From the NCBI GenBank assembly GCA_030626465.1, contig DAOUOU010000054.1, positions 1-15,149 on the forward strand: a DNA stretch of 15,149 nt, written 5' to 3'. A program made the position numbers and the translations under genes. The stretch comes from Bacteroidales bacterium. GTDB taxonomy: Bacteria; Bacteroidota; Bacteroidia; Bacteroidales; UBA10428. Below, piece after piece: positions 5,886 through 13,135 of this stretch (positions are counted from its first letter, which is position 1; the number at the start of each line of letters is the position of its first letter). The notes under the pieces were generated by a model. It made no database searches and was not told where the DNA came from. It saw only the letters and a list, made by a program, of their open reading frames with translations.

Positions 5886-8156
5886 CTATAGTATGCTTTT
5901 AAGGGTAACCAGTTGATTGCTCTTGGCAAGGTCGCGAAATGATTTAAAGATATTGTTCATAAACAATATGTAGTTCTTTGTTTCATTCAGAATATCCATA
6001 AACAACATATTGGTGCGTGTACTTCCCGGCTCTTTCTTAAGGAGTTTCAATTGTTTTTTTCTGATCTTGGTTATCCTTTCGTTCAATTCCAAAGCTTTAT
6101 CGATCAATTTTTCAGAATTTGAAAAATCAGAGCTTGAAATAACACTAACACTATCGGTCACATAATTTTTCAGCACCTTGCTCATCTCGGTCAGATTTAC
6201 AGACTGGAAGGTTGTAAGCGGAGCATGATTATTGTCTACATGCTCGTAAATGGGATTAACAATAAAAGATATGCTGTGCATCATTTCGCGCAAATAATCT
6301 ATGATCTCGATATAATTATGACTACTTTCGAATGATTCCTCAATAAGTCTTTGAAGAGTTTTTGGAATTTCCTTTTTCAAAGTTTTGGCGTCTTTGTTCA
6401 GTTGTTTTACTTCCTTAATATTCTCCTTGAGTTTTTTCCTTTTTTCTTTAATAAGAAATTCAATGGATCGGCTATATATTTTTGAAGCTGCCAACAAGAT
6501 GCTGGAAACATTTTCCGAGCACGTTTTATAAATACTATCACCATCAAGAGATGAAACTCTAGATTTTTCAAGAGCATTAGCTTCCTGTTCCAATTTCCTG
6601 GAATGAATAGAATGTGTTTTTATGATAAGAAATACAGCAAGTGGAATCAAAGCAAAGAGACCATACAAATGAGTCCATTTTAGAATCAGTGCAATCAGTA
6701 GTGATACGGTAAAAGCACTAAAGGCTGTAAAAAACCAGCCACCAACAACTGTCACTACACCAGTAATCCTATAAACTGCACTTTCGCGGCCCCATGCCCC
6801 GTCAGCAAGGGATGTACCCATGGCGACCATAAATGTAACATAGGTGGTTGATAAAGGCAATTTAAGAGATGTTGCAAATGCAATCAATATGCTGGCAACC
6901 ACCAGATTAATAGATGCCCGTAGCATGTCGAAAGATACTCCGGGATTTTGTTTTACATACTTTTTAAAATGTGATGGATCAAACCTTTTTTCAATCCTTT
7001 TTAAAAAAGAATCAGGCAGTATCTTTTGAACAGCCTTATTGAGATGCACTGCCTGCCTGACAAGTGATCTGGCGATCAGACTTGATTCAAACCGCTCATC
7101 AACCACGTCCTGATCACTTAAACTAAGAGTTGTTTTTACTACTGATTTAGCTTTCCGGCTTAACCAAAGAGTAATAACCATAATAAGCCCTGCAATAAGA
7201 AGATAAAAAGTTGGAGTCTTTACCTTACCTGCAAGTGATGACATCAGTAAACCATCTGGATTTGCCCCGTCAGAGGCAGAAAAAATTCTGAATGATTCGA
7301 ATCCAGCCAAAGGTACTCCGATGAAATTTACCAGGTCATTGCCTGCAAAAGCCATTGCCAGGGCAAATGTTCCCGTTAACACAACGAATTTTAAGATATT
7401 AAACTTAAATGCCCAGAGAAACAATTGAAGAATAATTGACCAGAATATGAGGCTGGCACTCAGAATAAGCAGTGTATGTGATTTGATCCAGCTTACACTT
7501 TCCTCGGTCATAAAGGATGCACCCTTGGCTCCTTTAATAAGAATGAAATAAGTGATTGAAGTAATAGCAATACCGCCCCATAGGGCTCCAAAATATTTGA
7601 TGGTCTTATTATAGTTGAATGTAAAAATTAGTCGGGAAATGTATTGAATTATTGCTCCCACTGTGAAGGCAACTATAATAGATAAAAGAATACCTGAGAT
7701 AATGGCCAGTGCTTTGCCCGAATTGATATAACTGCTCATCGTACCCAATTCTTCCCCTTTCTGCATAATTACCAGTACAGACATACCTACGGCAGCTCCG
7801 AGTAGTTCGAAAACAATTGAAACTGTCGTAGAAGTAGGCAATGCGAAAGTATTGAACAGATCAAGCAGTATGACATCAGTTAACATCACTGCAAGAAAGA
7901 TGATCATGATGTTGGTAAAATTGAATGAGCCCGGATAGAATATCCCTTTTCTTGCTACTTCCATCATGCCGCTCGAAAAAGTTACACCACAAAGAATACC
8001 CGCTGCAGCAACAATTAATAAAATACGAAGAGGAGCTACCTTTGCGCCAATTGCAGAATTCAGAAAATTGACAGCATCATTACTTACGCCTACAATTAAA
8101 TCGGATATCGCAAGTATAAAAAGAACAATTACAATGAGTAGAAAAACCTTGTCCAT
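5886..8156 (-). CDS. PiT-family inorganic phosphate transporter with PhoU-like C-terminal domain
   Basis: 756 residues. It is an inner-membrane, cation-coupled phosphate permease. The two PiT repeats are visible: GVSNDAVNFLNSAIG (23-37) and FAGNDLVNFIG (270-280), each followed later by a Pro-x-Ser-Thr-Thr hairpin (ALPTSTT, 105-111; LPLSTT, 433-438). About ten or more hydrophobic segments span 1-515, with a polar cytoplasmic loop at about 335-405. Residues 530-756 are soluble, helical and Lys/Glu-rich with coiled-coil character, resembling the PhoU/DUF47 proteins that act with PiT permeases elsewhere; here the regulator is fused. E. coli PitA is about 500 residues, so the extra 240 are this tail; I recall similar long forms in Bacteroidota. 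It is terminated before the porin gene. The phosphate role is family knowledge; the tail assignment is inferred from composition and context. Confidence 0.9.
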   Translation of the reverse strand: MDKVFLLIVIVLFILAISDLIVGVSNDAVNFLNSAIGAKVAPLRILLIVAAAGILCGVTFSSGMMEVARKGIFYPGSFNFTNIMIIFLAVMLTDVILLDLFNTFALPTSTTVSIVFELLGAAVGMSVLVIMQKGEELGTMSSYINSGKALAIISGILLSIIVAFTVGAIIQYISRLIFTFNYNKTIKYFGALWGGIAITSITYFILIKGAKGASFMTEESVSWIKSHTLLILSASLIFWSIILQLFLWAFKFNILKFVVLTGTFALAMAFAGNDLVNFIGVPLAGFESFRIFSASDGANPDGLLMSSLAGKVKTPTFYLLIAGLIMVITLWLSRKAKSVVKTTLSLSDQDVVDERFESSLIARSLVRQAVHLNKAVQKILPDSFLKRIEKRFDPSHFKKYVKQNPGVSFDMLRASINLVVASILIAFATSLKLPLSTTYVTFMVAMGTSLADGAWGRESAVYRITGVVTVVGGWFFTAFSAFTVSLLIALILKWTHLYGLFALIPLAVFLIIKTHSIHSRKLEQEANALEKSRVSSLDGDSIYKTCSENVSSILLAASKIYSRSIEFLIKEKRKKLKENIKEVKQLNKDAKTLKKEIPKTLQRLIEESFESSHNYIEIIDYLREMMHSISFIVNPIYEHVDNNHAPLTTFQSVNLTEMSKVLKNYVTDSVSVISSSDFSNSEKLIDKALELNERITKIRKKQLKLLKKEPGSTRTNMLFMDILNETKNYILFMNNIFKSFRDLAKSNQLVTLKSIL

Positions 8157-8353
8157 AATCTATCGTTTTCAGGGCATAAAGATAAATTTGGCTGGAAAGA
8201 TAATAATATTTCAATATTAATTTAACCTTATAAGTTTCTTAATTTGGAATTAAATTTAATCCTCACGATAATAATTTTTTCTTAACGCTATCCTTATTAG
8301 TCACATGTATTTTTACAGTTGGTGTAATTAACGTAAATTAAATCCTATTGACG

Positions 8354-8361
8354 CAAAGATA
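8354..8361 (-). promoter_or_regulatory. Candidate -7 element (TATCTTTG) upstream of the PiT-type gene
   Basis: A perfect TAnnTTTG match followed by C on the minus strand, about 200 nt before the transporter ATG. No TTG is present at the expected upstream distance, and the leader would be long, so support is partial. Confidence 0.3.
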
Positions 8362-8386
8362 TTTATAGTGGATGATGAGCCCTTGT

Positions 8387-9730
8387 TTATTTTGTTGTCC
8401 TGACAATAGTACTCTCGTTTATCCAGCAGCCTACTTTATAAGTATCGCCATCGGTGTAACCATTAAAGAACGTGACCTCATTGTTTGGAAAACTTTTGGA
8501 ATAGGCTTTGATTTGTCCATCAGCAATCCCTTTTACTGACGGATCAACTGTTTTTGCTTTTGTGAATTTATCAACAGCTGCCCAGTAAACTGTTTGTTTT
8601 TCGAAATCAGAACCGCAACTACTGCTGCTTGCTATGTATGCTGTTCCAATCAGTATATAAGCTTCACCGTAATTACTCTTTAAATTTATTGCTGATAAAC
8701 AATGCTGGCGTGTTGAAGGATAATCATTTTGCTGAAATGCAATTTTGCCAAGGTTATAATAATAATACGCTTTTTTATCAGTATCAGTTTCCTGTTCAAT
8801 TGCTTTTTTATAATAATTACTTGCTTTCGTGTATTCCTTGCGGGCCACAAAGGTAGGACCGAGTTTGGCAGCTGATTCGGCCGAAGGTTCGAGCCTATAA
8901 AGCGCTTCTGCGGTTTTGGCATACAGATCTGATCCTTCGCATCCGGTTTCGGCAAGGAGAGATGTTGTTTTCTTTAATAAATCAACATTCTCAGAATCAG
9001 CTCCAAATTTTGCAGTGAATATTTCAATAAGTGATTCACAATCTGCAGCACCGCTTTCGGCGAATATTTTTTCAATACTCTCAATTGCTTGTGGTAATTT
9101 TGGATCTTCATCACCACTCTGGATTTTTTCATTCAGCAGATCCATAATTAAAACATAGTTACCAATCATTACATCTGCACCGAGTTTATTTTCCTGATAG
9201 AGTTTGTATGTTGCGGTTATGAATGTTACAGCAACTGATTCATCTACTTTCTCTTCTCTTAAGTTTACTGATTTTTCAAGATAACCGTATGCTTCTTCGA
9301 TTTCTGTATTTCGATACCGAATTAAATCAATTCCCTTGATACCGTATACGTATCCGGGTTGTTTGAAATATTCTATTCTCTGATCATAAAGCATCATAAG
9401 CGTATCAACAAAGGCTTCCTTCATCTCTTTGGTAGTTTCATTCTCGATCCTGTATTTAAGGATTTTTGCTCCATGGATATAAATGTTCTTGCTGGCCTGC
9501 GGACAATTGAAAAAACAATACCTCCAGGAATCATATGCATACTCATAGGTTTTAATCTTTACATATTGATTCATAATTGAAAGATTGCTGGCACATTCCA
9601 TACGAGCAGCACTATCAGTTCCGTATTTTGGATTTTCAATGATTTTGGATCGTTGAGCAAACAAAAATGAAGTGTTGAAAAGAAAGATTCCGTTAAGAAC
9701 AATGAATAATTTAAAATAATTCGGTTTCAT
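8387..9730 (-). CDS. Secreted tetratricopeptide-repeat protein
   Basis: 447 residues. A signal peptide is evident (MKPNYFKLFIVLNGIFLFNTSFLFAQ, cleaved after about residue 26), with no lipobox Cys, so the protein is probably periplasmic. The body is almost all helical. TPR-like units can be seen at about 300-375 (EYTKASNYYKKAIEQ; AYYYYNLGKIAFQQNDYPSTRQHCLSAINL; GEAYILIGTAYI). Earlier helices look like diverged repeats. Several cysteines are present (one soon after the signal, two in the WRYCFFNC region, others near the C-terminus), so disulfides are possible. The C-terminal ~45 residues (VTFFNGYTDGDTYKVGCWI) look like a small beta-structured cap. No catalytic motif is seen; TPR proteins usually act as scaffolds, so a partner-binding role in the envelope is a general inference. 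No terminator is seen before the PiT-type gene. Confidence 0.82.
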   Translation of the reverse strand: MKPNYFKLFIVLNGIFLFNTSFLFAQRSKIIENPKYGTDSAARMECASNLSIMNQYVKIKTYEYAYDSWRYCFFNCPQASKNIYIHGAKILKYRIENETTKEMKEAFVDTLMMLYDQRIEYFKQPGYVYGIKGIDLIRYRNTEIEEAYGYLEKSVNLREEKVDESVAVTFITATYKLYQENKLGADVMIGNYVLIMDLLNEKIQSGDEDPKLPQAIESIEKIFAESGAADCESLIEIFTAKFGADSENVDLLKKTTSLLAETGCEGSDLYAKTAEALYRLEPSAESAAKLGPTFVARKEYTKASNYYKKAIEQETDTDKKAYYYYNLGKIAFQQNDYPSTRQHCLSAINLKSNYGEAYILIGTAYIASSSSCGSDFEKQTVYWAAVDKFTKAKTVDPSVKGIADGQIKAYSKSFPNNEVTFFNGYTDGDTYKVGCWINESTIVRTTK

Positions 9731-9781
9731 AGTATTTGTATTTCCAAGTACAATAGTTATCAGTCACTTAAATTAAAAGTG

Positions 9782-9812
9782 CGAAAATACTACTTCGTAT
9801 ACACTAATCCAA
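9782..9812 (-). promoter_or_regulatory. Bacteroidota-type promoter for the TPR protein gene
   Basis: Minus strand: TTG (9810-9812), 20-nt spacer, then TATTTTCG (9782-9789), one mismatch from TAnnTTTG and followed by C. The predicted start would leave a leader of about 40-45 nt before the ATG at 9730. Confidence 0.45.
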
Positions 9813-9858
9813 AAATTAAGCCACAATCTAATATTGTCAATAACCCGTTGCTATGAAT

Positions 9859-9890
9859 TTGTGCGAAAGTGAGTTTTTTTACCATTTTTG
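9859..9890 (+). promoter_or_regulatory. Bacteroidota-type promoter for the Hpt/receiver cluster
   Basis: TTG (9859-9861), 21-nt spacer, then CATTTTTG (9883-9890), one mismatch from TAnnTTTG and followed by C. Transcription would begin about 20 nt before the ATG at 9917. This also argues against the in-frame GTG at 9869, which would lie inside the promoter. Confidence 0.42.
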
Positions 9891-9916
9891 CATATATAAT
9901 TGTTTATATCAGGAAT

Positions 9917-10267
9917 ATGTCGGATAAGAAAATATATGATTTGTCTTTTTTAAATAAGATTTCAGGTGGAGATCAAAATTTTATACGTGAAATGATAAAT
10001 ACATTCAAAGAAACAGCTCCGGAATACCTGATTAAAGTGAGGGATTGTCTTAAGGATAATGCAATTGATGCATTAAGCAAGGAGACCCATAGATTTATTC
10101 CAGGTGTTTCATTTTTGGGGGCTAAGATATTGGAAGAAGATCTGTTAAAAATAGAAGAATTCACAAAAAAGAATGAAAATCTTGAGGAAGTTCCGGCATT
10201 AATTGATAGCGTTAATACGAAAATTGAGGAACTTATCGAAGATTTTAACCGGGATTTTAATTTTTAG
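9917..10267 (+). CDS. Histidine phosphotransfer (Hpt) domain protein
   Basis: 116 residues, a single four-helix-bundle Hpt domain that relays phosphate between a hybrid kinase receiver and a response regulator. The phosphorylatable histidine is H58 in KETHRFIPGVSFLGA, followed by the helix ILEEDLLKIEEF. Canonical Hpt proteins have H-x-L-K-G-S after the His; here it is H-R-F-I-P-G, so the Lys/Gly pair is replaced. The ATG at 9917 is preferred over an in-frame GTG at 9869, which would add 16 residues and overlap the promoter. The stop is 3 nt before the ATG of the receiver gene, so translation is probably coupled and the two proteins are likely phosphorelay partners. No kinase is in the window. 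Confidence 0.85.
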   Translation: MSDKKIYDLSFLNKISGGDQNFIREMINTFKETAPEYLIKVRDCLKDNAIDALSKETHRFIPGVSFLGAKILEEDLLKIEEFTKKNENLEEVPALIDSVNTKIEELIEDFNRDFNF

Positions 10268-10270
10268 TAT

Positions 10271-10636
10271 ATGAAAATATTATATGCTGAAGATGATGCG
10301 ATGATGCAAAACGTTGTAGTCTATACTCTGGTTCGTATGGGCTATGAAGTAACCACAGTTGATGACGGAAAGGAAGCCTTAGATGTGATCCAAAACGAAG
10401 AATTTGATTTATTAATTCTGGATTTGTTTATGCCCAGAAAGAGCGGTTTTGAGGTAGTTGAAATTGTACGTGATAGTCTTCATATCGATACTCCTATACT
10501 GATTCTAAGCCGAAGTCATCTGGATGAGGCAATTCAGAAGGCATACACAGCCGGTGCAAATGACTATATTGTAAAACCTTTTGAGCCGGAAGATCTGGTT
10601 GTTAAAATCACTAAAATGCTGACTCCAAAAAGATAA
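10271..10636 (+). CDS. Single-domain response regulator (CheY-like receiver)
   Basis: 121 residues, a stand-alone receiver with no output domain. The acidic pocket is E7/D8/D9, the phospho-acceptor is D51 (ILDLFMPRKSG), S80 takes the Thr/Ser switch position and K102 (VKPFEP) is the conserved Lys. All catalytic positions for phosphotransfer are intact. It begins 3 nt after the Hpt gene, so the natural reading is a two-protein relay, with the receiver acting by protein-protein contact or as a phosphate sink. The nitrilase gene follows after 10 nt and is probably on the same transcript, though a functional link with it is not obvious. Confidence 0.93.
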   Translation: MKILYAEDDAMMQNVVVYTLVRMGYEVTTVDDGKEALDVIQNEEFDLLILDLFMPRKSGFEVVEIVRDSLHIDTPILILSRSHLDEAIQKAYTAGANDYIVKPFEPEDLVVKITKMLTPKR

Positions 10637-10646
10637 TCGAAAACCG

Positions 10647-11426
10647 ATGAGCGAGATGCTAAAACTTATATTGATACAGTTTGATATAGAATGGCATGCG
10701 ATTGATAAGAATCTTTCTAAGATTCAAAAGATCCTTGATAAAGTAGAATGGCCTGTTGATATAATTGTTTTGCCAGAGATGTTTGCTACTGGTTTTACCA
10801 TGCAACCCGAATTATTTAGTGAAGATGAGCATAAGTCTGTACATAAGTGGCTGACAAACCTTGCAGAAAAGTTTAAATGTGCGGTAATAGGAAGTCATCC
10901 GGATAAGATGAATGGGCGGTTCTTTAATCGCCTGCATTTTTTCAGTCCCGAAGGAGTTCATCAATATTATGATAAAAGACATCTTTTTACCATGGGAGAT
11001 GAACACAAGCATTATACTTATGGCTCTGAAAGGAGAATAATCGAATATAAATCGTGGAACATATTGCCGCTCATCTGTTATGATCTTCGTTTTCCTGTTT
11101 GGAGTCGTAACAACAATGCAAAATATGATTTGCTCATATATATAGCGAATTGGCCTGCAGCCCGAAACAGTGCATGGGAAGTTTTATTAAGAGCCAGGGC
11201 TATTGAAAATCAATGTTTTGTTGTGGGTGTGAACCGCACAGGAAAAGATGGAAGAGGAATTCAGTATTGTGGAAATTCGCAGGTTGTTTCCCCAAAGGGT
11301 GAAGTACTGCATAAAATTAATAGCAGGGAAGTGGTTTTTACTTCAAACCTCGATTTGTCTGAAGTAAGAAACTATAGAAAGAGTTTTCCGGTTTTGGAAG
11401 ACGCAGATGAATTCGAAATAAAATAA
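10647..11426 (+). CDS. Nitrilase-superfamily omega-amidase (YafV/Nit2 type)
   Basis: 259-residue cytoplasmic C-N hydrolase. The catalytic triad is E44 (LPEMFATGF), K110 (YYDKRHLF) and C144 (LICYDLRFPVWSR). These surrounding motifs, including the MGDEHKHY stretch after the Lys, are those of the YafV/Nit2 branch, which hydrolyses omega-amides of 2-oxo acids such as 2-oxoglutaramate left by glutamine transaminases (and linked to methionine salvage). It is full length, with no fusion. Start: ATG 10647, 10 nt after the receiver stop; an in-frame ATG at 10656 would remove only three residues and is also possible. It is likely co-transcribed with the Hpt and receiver genes. The specificity is family inference. 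Confidence 0.92.
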   Translation: MSEMLKLILIQFDIEWHAIDKNLSKIQKILDKVEWPVDIIVLPEMFATGFTMQPELFSEDEHKSVHKWLTNLAEKFKCAVIGSHPDKMNGRFFNRLHFFSPEGVHQYYDKRHLFTMGDEHKHYTYGSERRIIEYKSWNILPLICYDLRFPVWSRNNNAKYDLLIYIANWPAARNSAWEVLLRARAIENQCFVVGVNRTGKDGRGIQYCGNSQVVSPKGEVLHKINSREVVFTSNLDLSEVRNYRKSFPVLEDADEFEIK

Positions 11427-11432
11427 AATTCA

Positions 11433-11460
11433 TGTATTCCGGAGATAATTTCAGAATACA
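11433..11460 (-). terminator. Weak hairpin between convergent genes, possibly terminating the slyD-like gene
   Basis: 7-bp stem TGTATTC / GAATACA with a 14-nt loop. On the minus strand it is followed by TGAATTTTATTTTATTT, a T-rich tail. The stem is AT-rich, so the call is tentative. Confidence 0.3.
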
Positions 11461-11482
11461 GGAATTCCAGTGTTTTCATTAA

Positions 11483-12022
11483 TTAGCAATGCCCTCCTTC
11501 ATCTCCGCAATCTGAACAACCTTCGCAACTTCCAGGATAGTGTGCATGACCATGATGTAATTCCTCCTGATTGGCTTCTCGTACTTCGGTAATCTTTCCT
11601 TTAAAAAAGAGGTGATTTCCGGCCATGGGATGATTGAAGTCCATTTTAACTGTATTATCCTTTATTTCTTTTACAATCCCGGTCAATTTGTTTCCTGAGG
11701 TATCCTGCATGGGAATTTTATTGCTTGTTTGAAGCATTTTATTGTCAACTTTGCCTTCTATCTCAAATGCTGAGATGGGAACCTGTACAATGGCCTCTTT
11801 ATTTATCTCTCCATAAGCATCTTTTGCTTTCAAATTGAAGTCGAAATTATCACCCATTCGTAAGCCTGTAATATTTTCTTCAAATTTCGGAAATAAATTA
11901 TCTGAACCGAATAGAAAAGTCAGTGGAGAATCTTCGTTAAGTGTTTCAACAGTCTCTCCTTGTAAGCTGCCAAGTCTTAATTCGTATGTAAGAGATATAA
12001 TCCTGTCTTTCGCAACTATCAT
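11483..12022 (-). CDS. SlyD-like FKBP-type peptidyl-prolyl isomerase with Cys/His metal-binding tail
   Basis: 179 residues. The FKBP core is split by an insert-in-flap chaperone domain, as in SlyD: the first part (1-71) ends with the KDAYGE motif, the flap insert covers about 72-125, and the core resumes at MDFNHPMAGNHLFFKGKI (127-144). The protein catalyses prolyl isomerisation and binds unfolded chains in the cytoplasm; there is no signal peptide. The C-terminus from residue 156 is a 24-residue tail (HHGHAHYPGSCEGCSDCG, then DEGGHC) with five His and four Cys. This is a shorter version of the E. coli SlyD nickel-binding tail and suggests Ni/Zn binding. It is transcribed convergently with the nitrilase gene and has a good promoter -7 element about 22 nt upstream. 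Confidence 0.93.
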   Translation of the reverse strand: MIVAKDRIISLTYELRLGSLQGETVETLNEDSPLTFLFGSDNLFPKFEENITGLRMGDNFDFNLKAKDAYGEINKEAIVQVPISAFEIEGKVDNKMLQTSNKIPMQDTSGNKLTGIVKEIKDNTVKMDFNHPMAGNHLFFKGKITEVREANQEELHHGHAHYPGSCEGCSDCGDEGGHC

Positions 12023-12350
12023 AATCTTTAAATTAAATGAACCGCAAAAATATGTAATTTCATGTTACTTTCCATTTAACATATTTTTTCTTCTGTTTGT
12101 TCATGGTGAATTTGAAAAGAATGAATTTTTAACATTTGTTAGATTCAGTTCACTAAAGATCAGATTTACAAAATTTTATGATGAATAGAAGCTGAAAAAT
12201 GAAATATGATTCTAAATTATGCATATTTTACGACTGTTTTTTTCGTTATTAGTTTCATATAATTCATGCATATGGACTAGTTTTACTGCAACCAATAGTT
12301 ATGATTCTTGTCTATTATTATGAAACAATTCAAACCAAAAAACTACTAGT
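12023..12350. other. Divergent intergenic region
   Basis: 328 nt, AT-rich, between the slyD-like gene and the barrel gene. The left end carries the slyD-side -7 element. No convincing TTG/TAnnTTTG pair was found for the rightward gene; TAGTTTTA near 12279 is the nearest. No small reading frame, tRNA or hairpin is convincing. Two ACTAGT hexamers (12276 and 12345) appear to be chance palindromes. Confidence 0.6.
12045..12052 (-). promoter_or_regulatory. Promoter -7 element for the slyD-like gene
   Basis: Perfect TATTTTTG (TAnnTTTG) followed by C on the minus strand, 22 nt before the ATG. The -33 position holds only a weak ATGG-type match at 19 nt. Confidence 0.5.
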
Positions 12351-12968
12351 ATGAAAAATAAGAGAATTGCTTTTATAGTTATCCTTGCATTATTATACAT
12401 ACCAACACAGGCTCAAATTAAATTCGGTATCCGTGGTGGTATAAATTCCAGCAATGTGAAACTTGAGGGATTTGATAATCCCGATTATAGATTGGATTAT
12501 AAGAGTAGTCAGGTCGGATTCCATTTTGGAGTCATCTCTCAGATAAAATTTGCCATGGTATTCGTTCAACCCGAATTATTGTTCACAACTGCAAGGACAG
12601 ATATTTCGCTTTACGATGTTGCGGATGATATTAAAACAATAGGCAAACAATCTTTTAATAAGCTTGATCTTCCGATAATGGCCGGAGTGAAATTAGGGCC
12701 TTTAAAATTGCAGGCAGGTCCGGTAGCCAGTGTGATATTAAATTCAAAATCAGATCTGCTTGAAGAAAATGGCATAGAACTGGCTTATAAAGGTTTAACC
12801 ATTGGATATCAGGCAGGAATAGGTCTGGAACTGGGATCACTTTTACTGGATGTAAAATATGAAGGGAATCTTAGTAAATTAGGTGATGGTGTCACTATTG
12901 GCGGTGAAGATTTCAACTTTGACCAGAGGCTAAACCAGATAATTTTCAGTATTGGCTTTTTATTCTGA
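12351..12968 (+). CDS. Small outer-membrane beta-barrel protein
   Basis: 205 residues. The signal peptide (MKNKRIAFIVILALLYIPTQAQ) is cleaved after about residue 22. The mature protein starts IKFGIRGGINSSNV, a typical first strand of the outer-membrane barrel family found widely in Bacteroidota (PF13568 type), and ends in SIGFLF with a terminal Phe. Alternating strands with central VFVQPELLFTT, LDLPIMAGVKLG and YQAGIGLELGSLLLDVKYEG fit an eight-stranded barrel of the OmpA/OmpX size class. No soluble domain is attached. It is followed at once by a strong terminator, so it is transcribed alone or last. Substrate or role is unknown; small barrels of this type are often structural or adhesive. 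Confidence 0.85.
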   Translation: MKNKRIAFIVILALLYIPTQAQIKFGIRGGINSSNVKLEGFDNPDYRLDYKSSQVGFHFGVISQIKFAMVFVQPELLFTTARTDISLYDVADDIKTIGKQSFNKLDLPIMAGVKLGPLKLQAGPVASVILNSKSDLLEENGIELAYKGLTIGYQAGIGLELGSLLLDVKYEGNLSKLGDGVTIGGEDFNFDQRLNQIIFSIGFLF

Positions 12969-12998
12969 TATCGACATTTGAAAAGTTGAAAAAATATT

Positions 12999-13029
12999 GC
13001 CGGCAGTTTTAGCTGCCGGCTTTTTATTT
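12999..13029 (+). terminator. Strong rho-independent terminator
   Basis: Perfect 8-bp GC-rich stem GCCGGCAG / CTGCCGGC around a 6-nt loop (TTTTAG), followed by TTTTTATTT, about 30 nt after the barrel gene stop. The best terminator in the window. Confidence 0.93.
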
Positions 13030-13074
13030 AGAATTATTATGAATAATTAATTGTTGATTATTTTTTGGAACGTA

Positions 13075-13102
13075 TTGATTGAAATTTCGTTTATTAGGTT
13101 TA
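13075..13102 (+). promoter_or_regulatory. Candidate promoter for the DUF3857 protein gene
   Basis: TTG (13075-13077), 17-nt spacer, TAGGTTTA (13095-13102), one mismatch from TAnnTTTG, 33 nt before the ATG. The spacer is at the short end of the usual range. Confidence 0.3.
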
Positions 13103-13135
13103 CTTACATACAGTTAAATTAAAAATAATCTAATA

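Noticed and set aside
8157..8386. Pho-box-like direct repeats before the PiT-type gene
   Set aside because: No regularly spaced repeats found; only AT-rich sequence and one isolated -7-like element.
9869..9916. Upstream GTG start for the Hpt protein
   Set aside because: It adds 16 hydrophobic residues unlike the Hpt family and overlaps the likely promoter; ATG 9917 fits better.
12276..12350. Pair of ACTAGT sites before the barrel gene as an operator
   Set aside because: Hexamer palindromes only, with no extended symmetry; likely chance.
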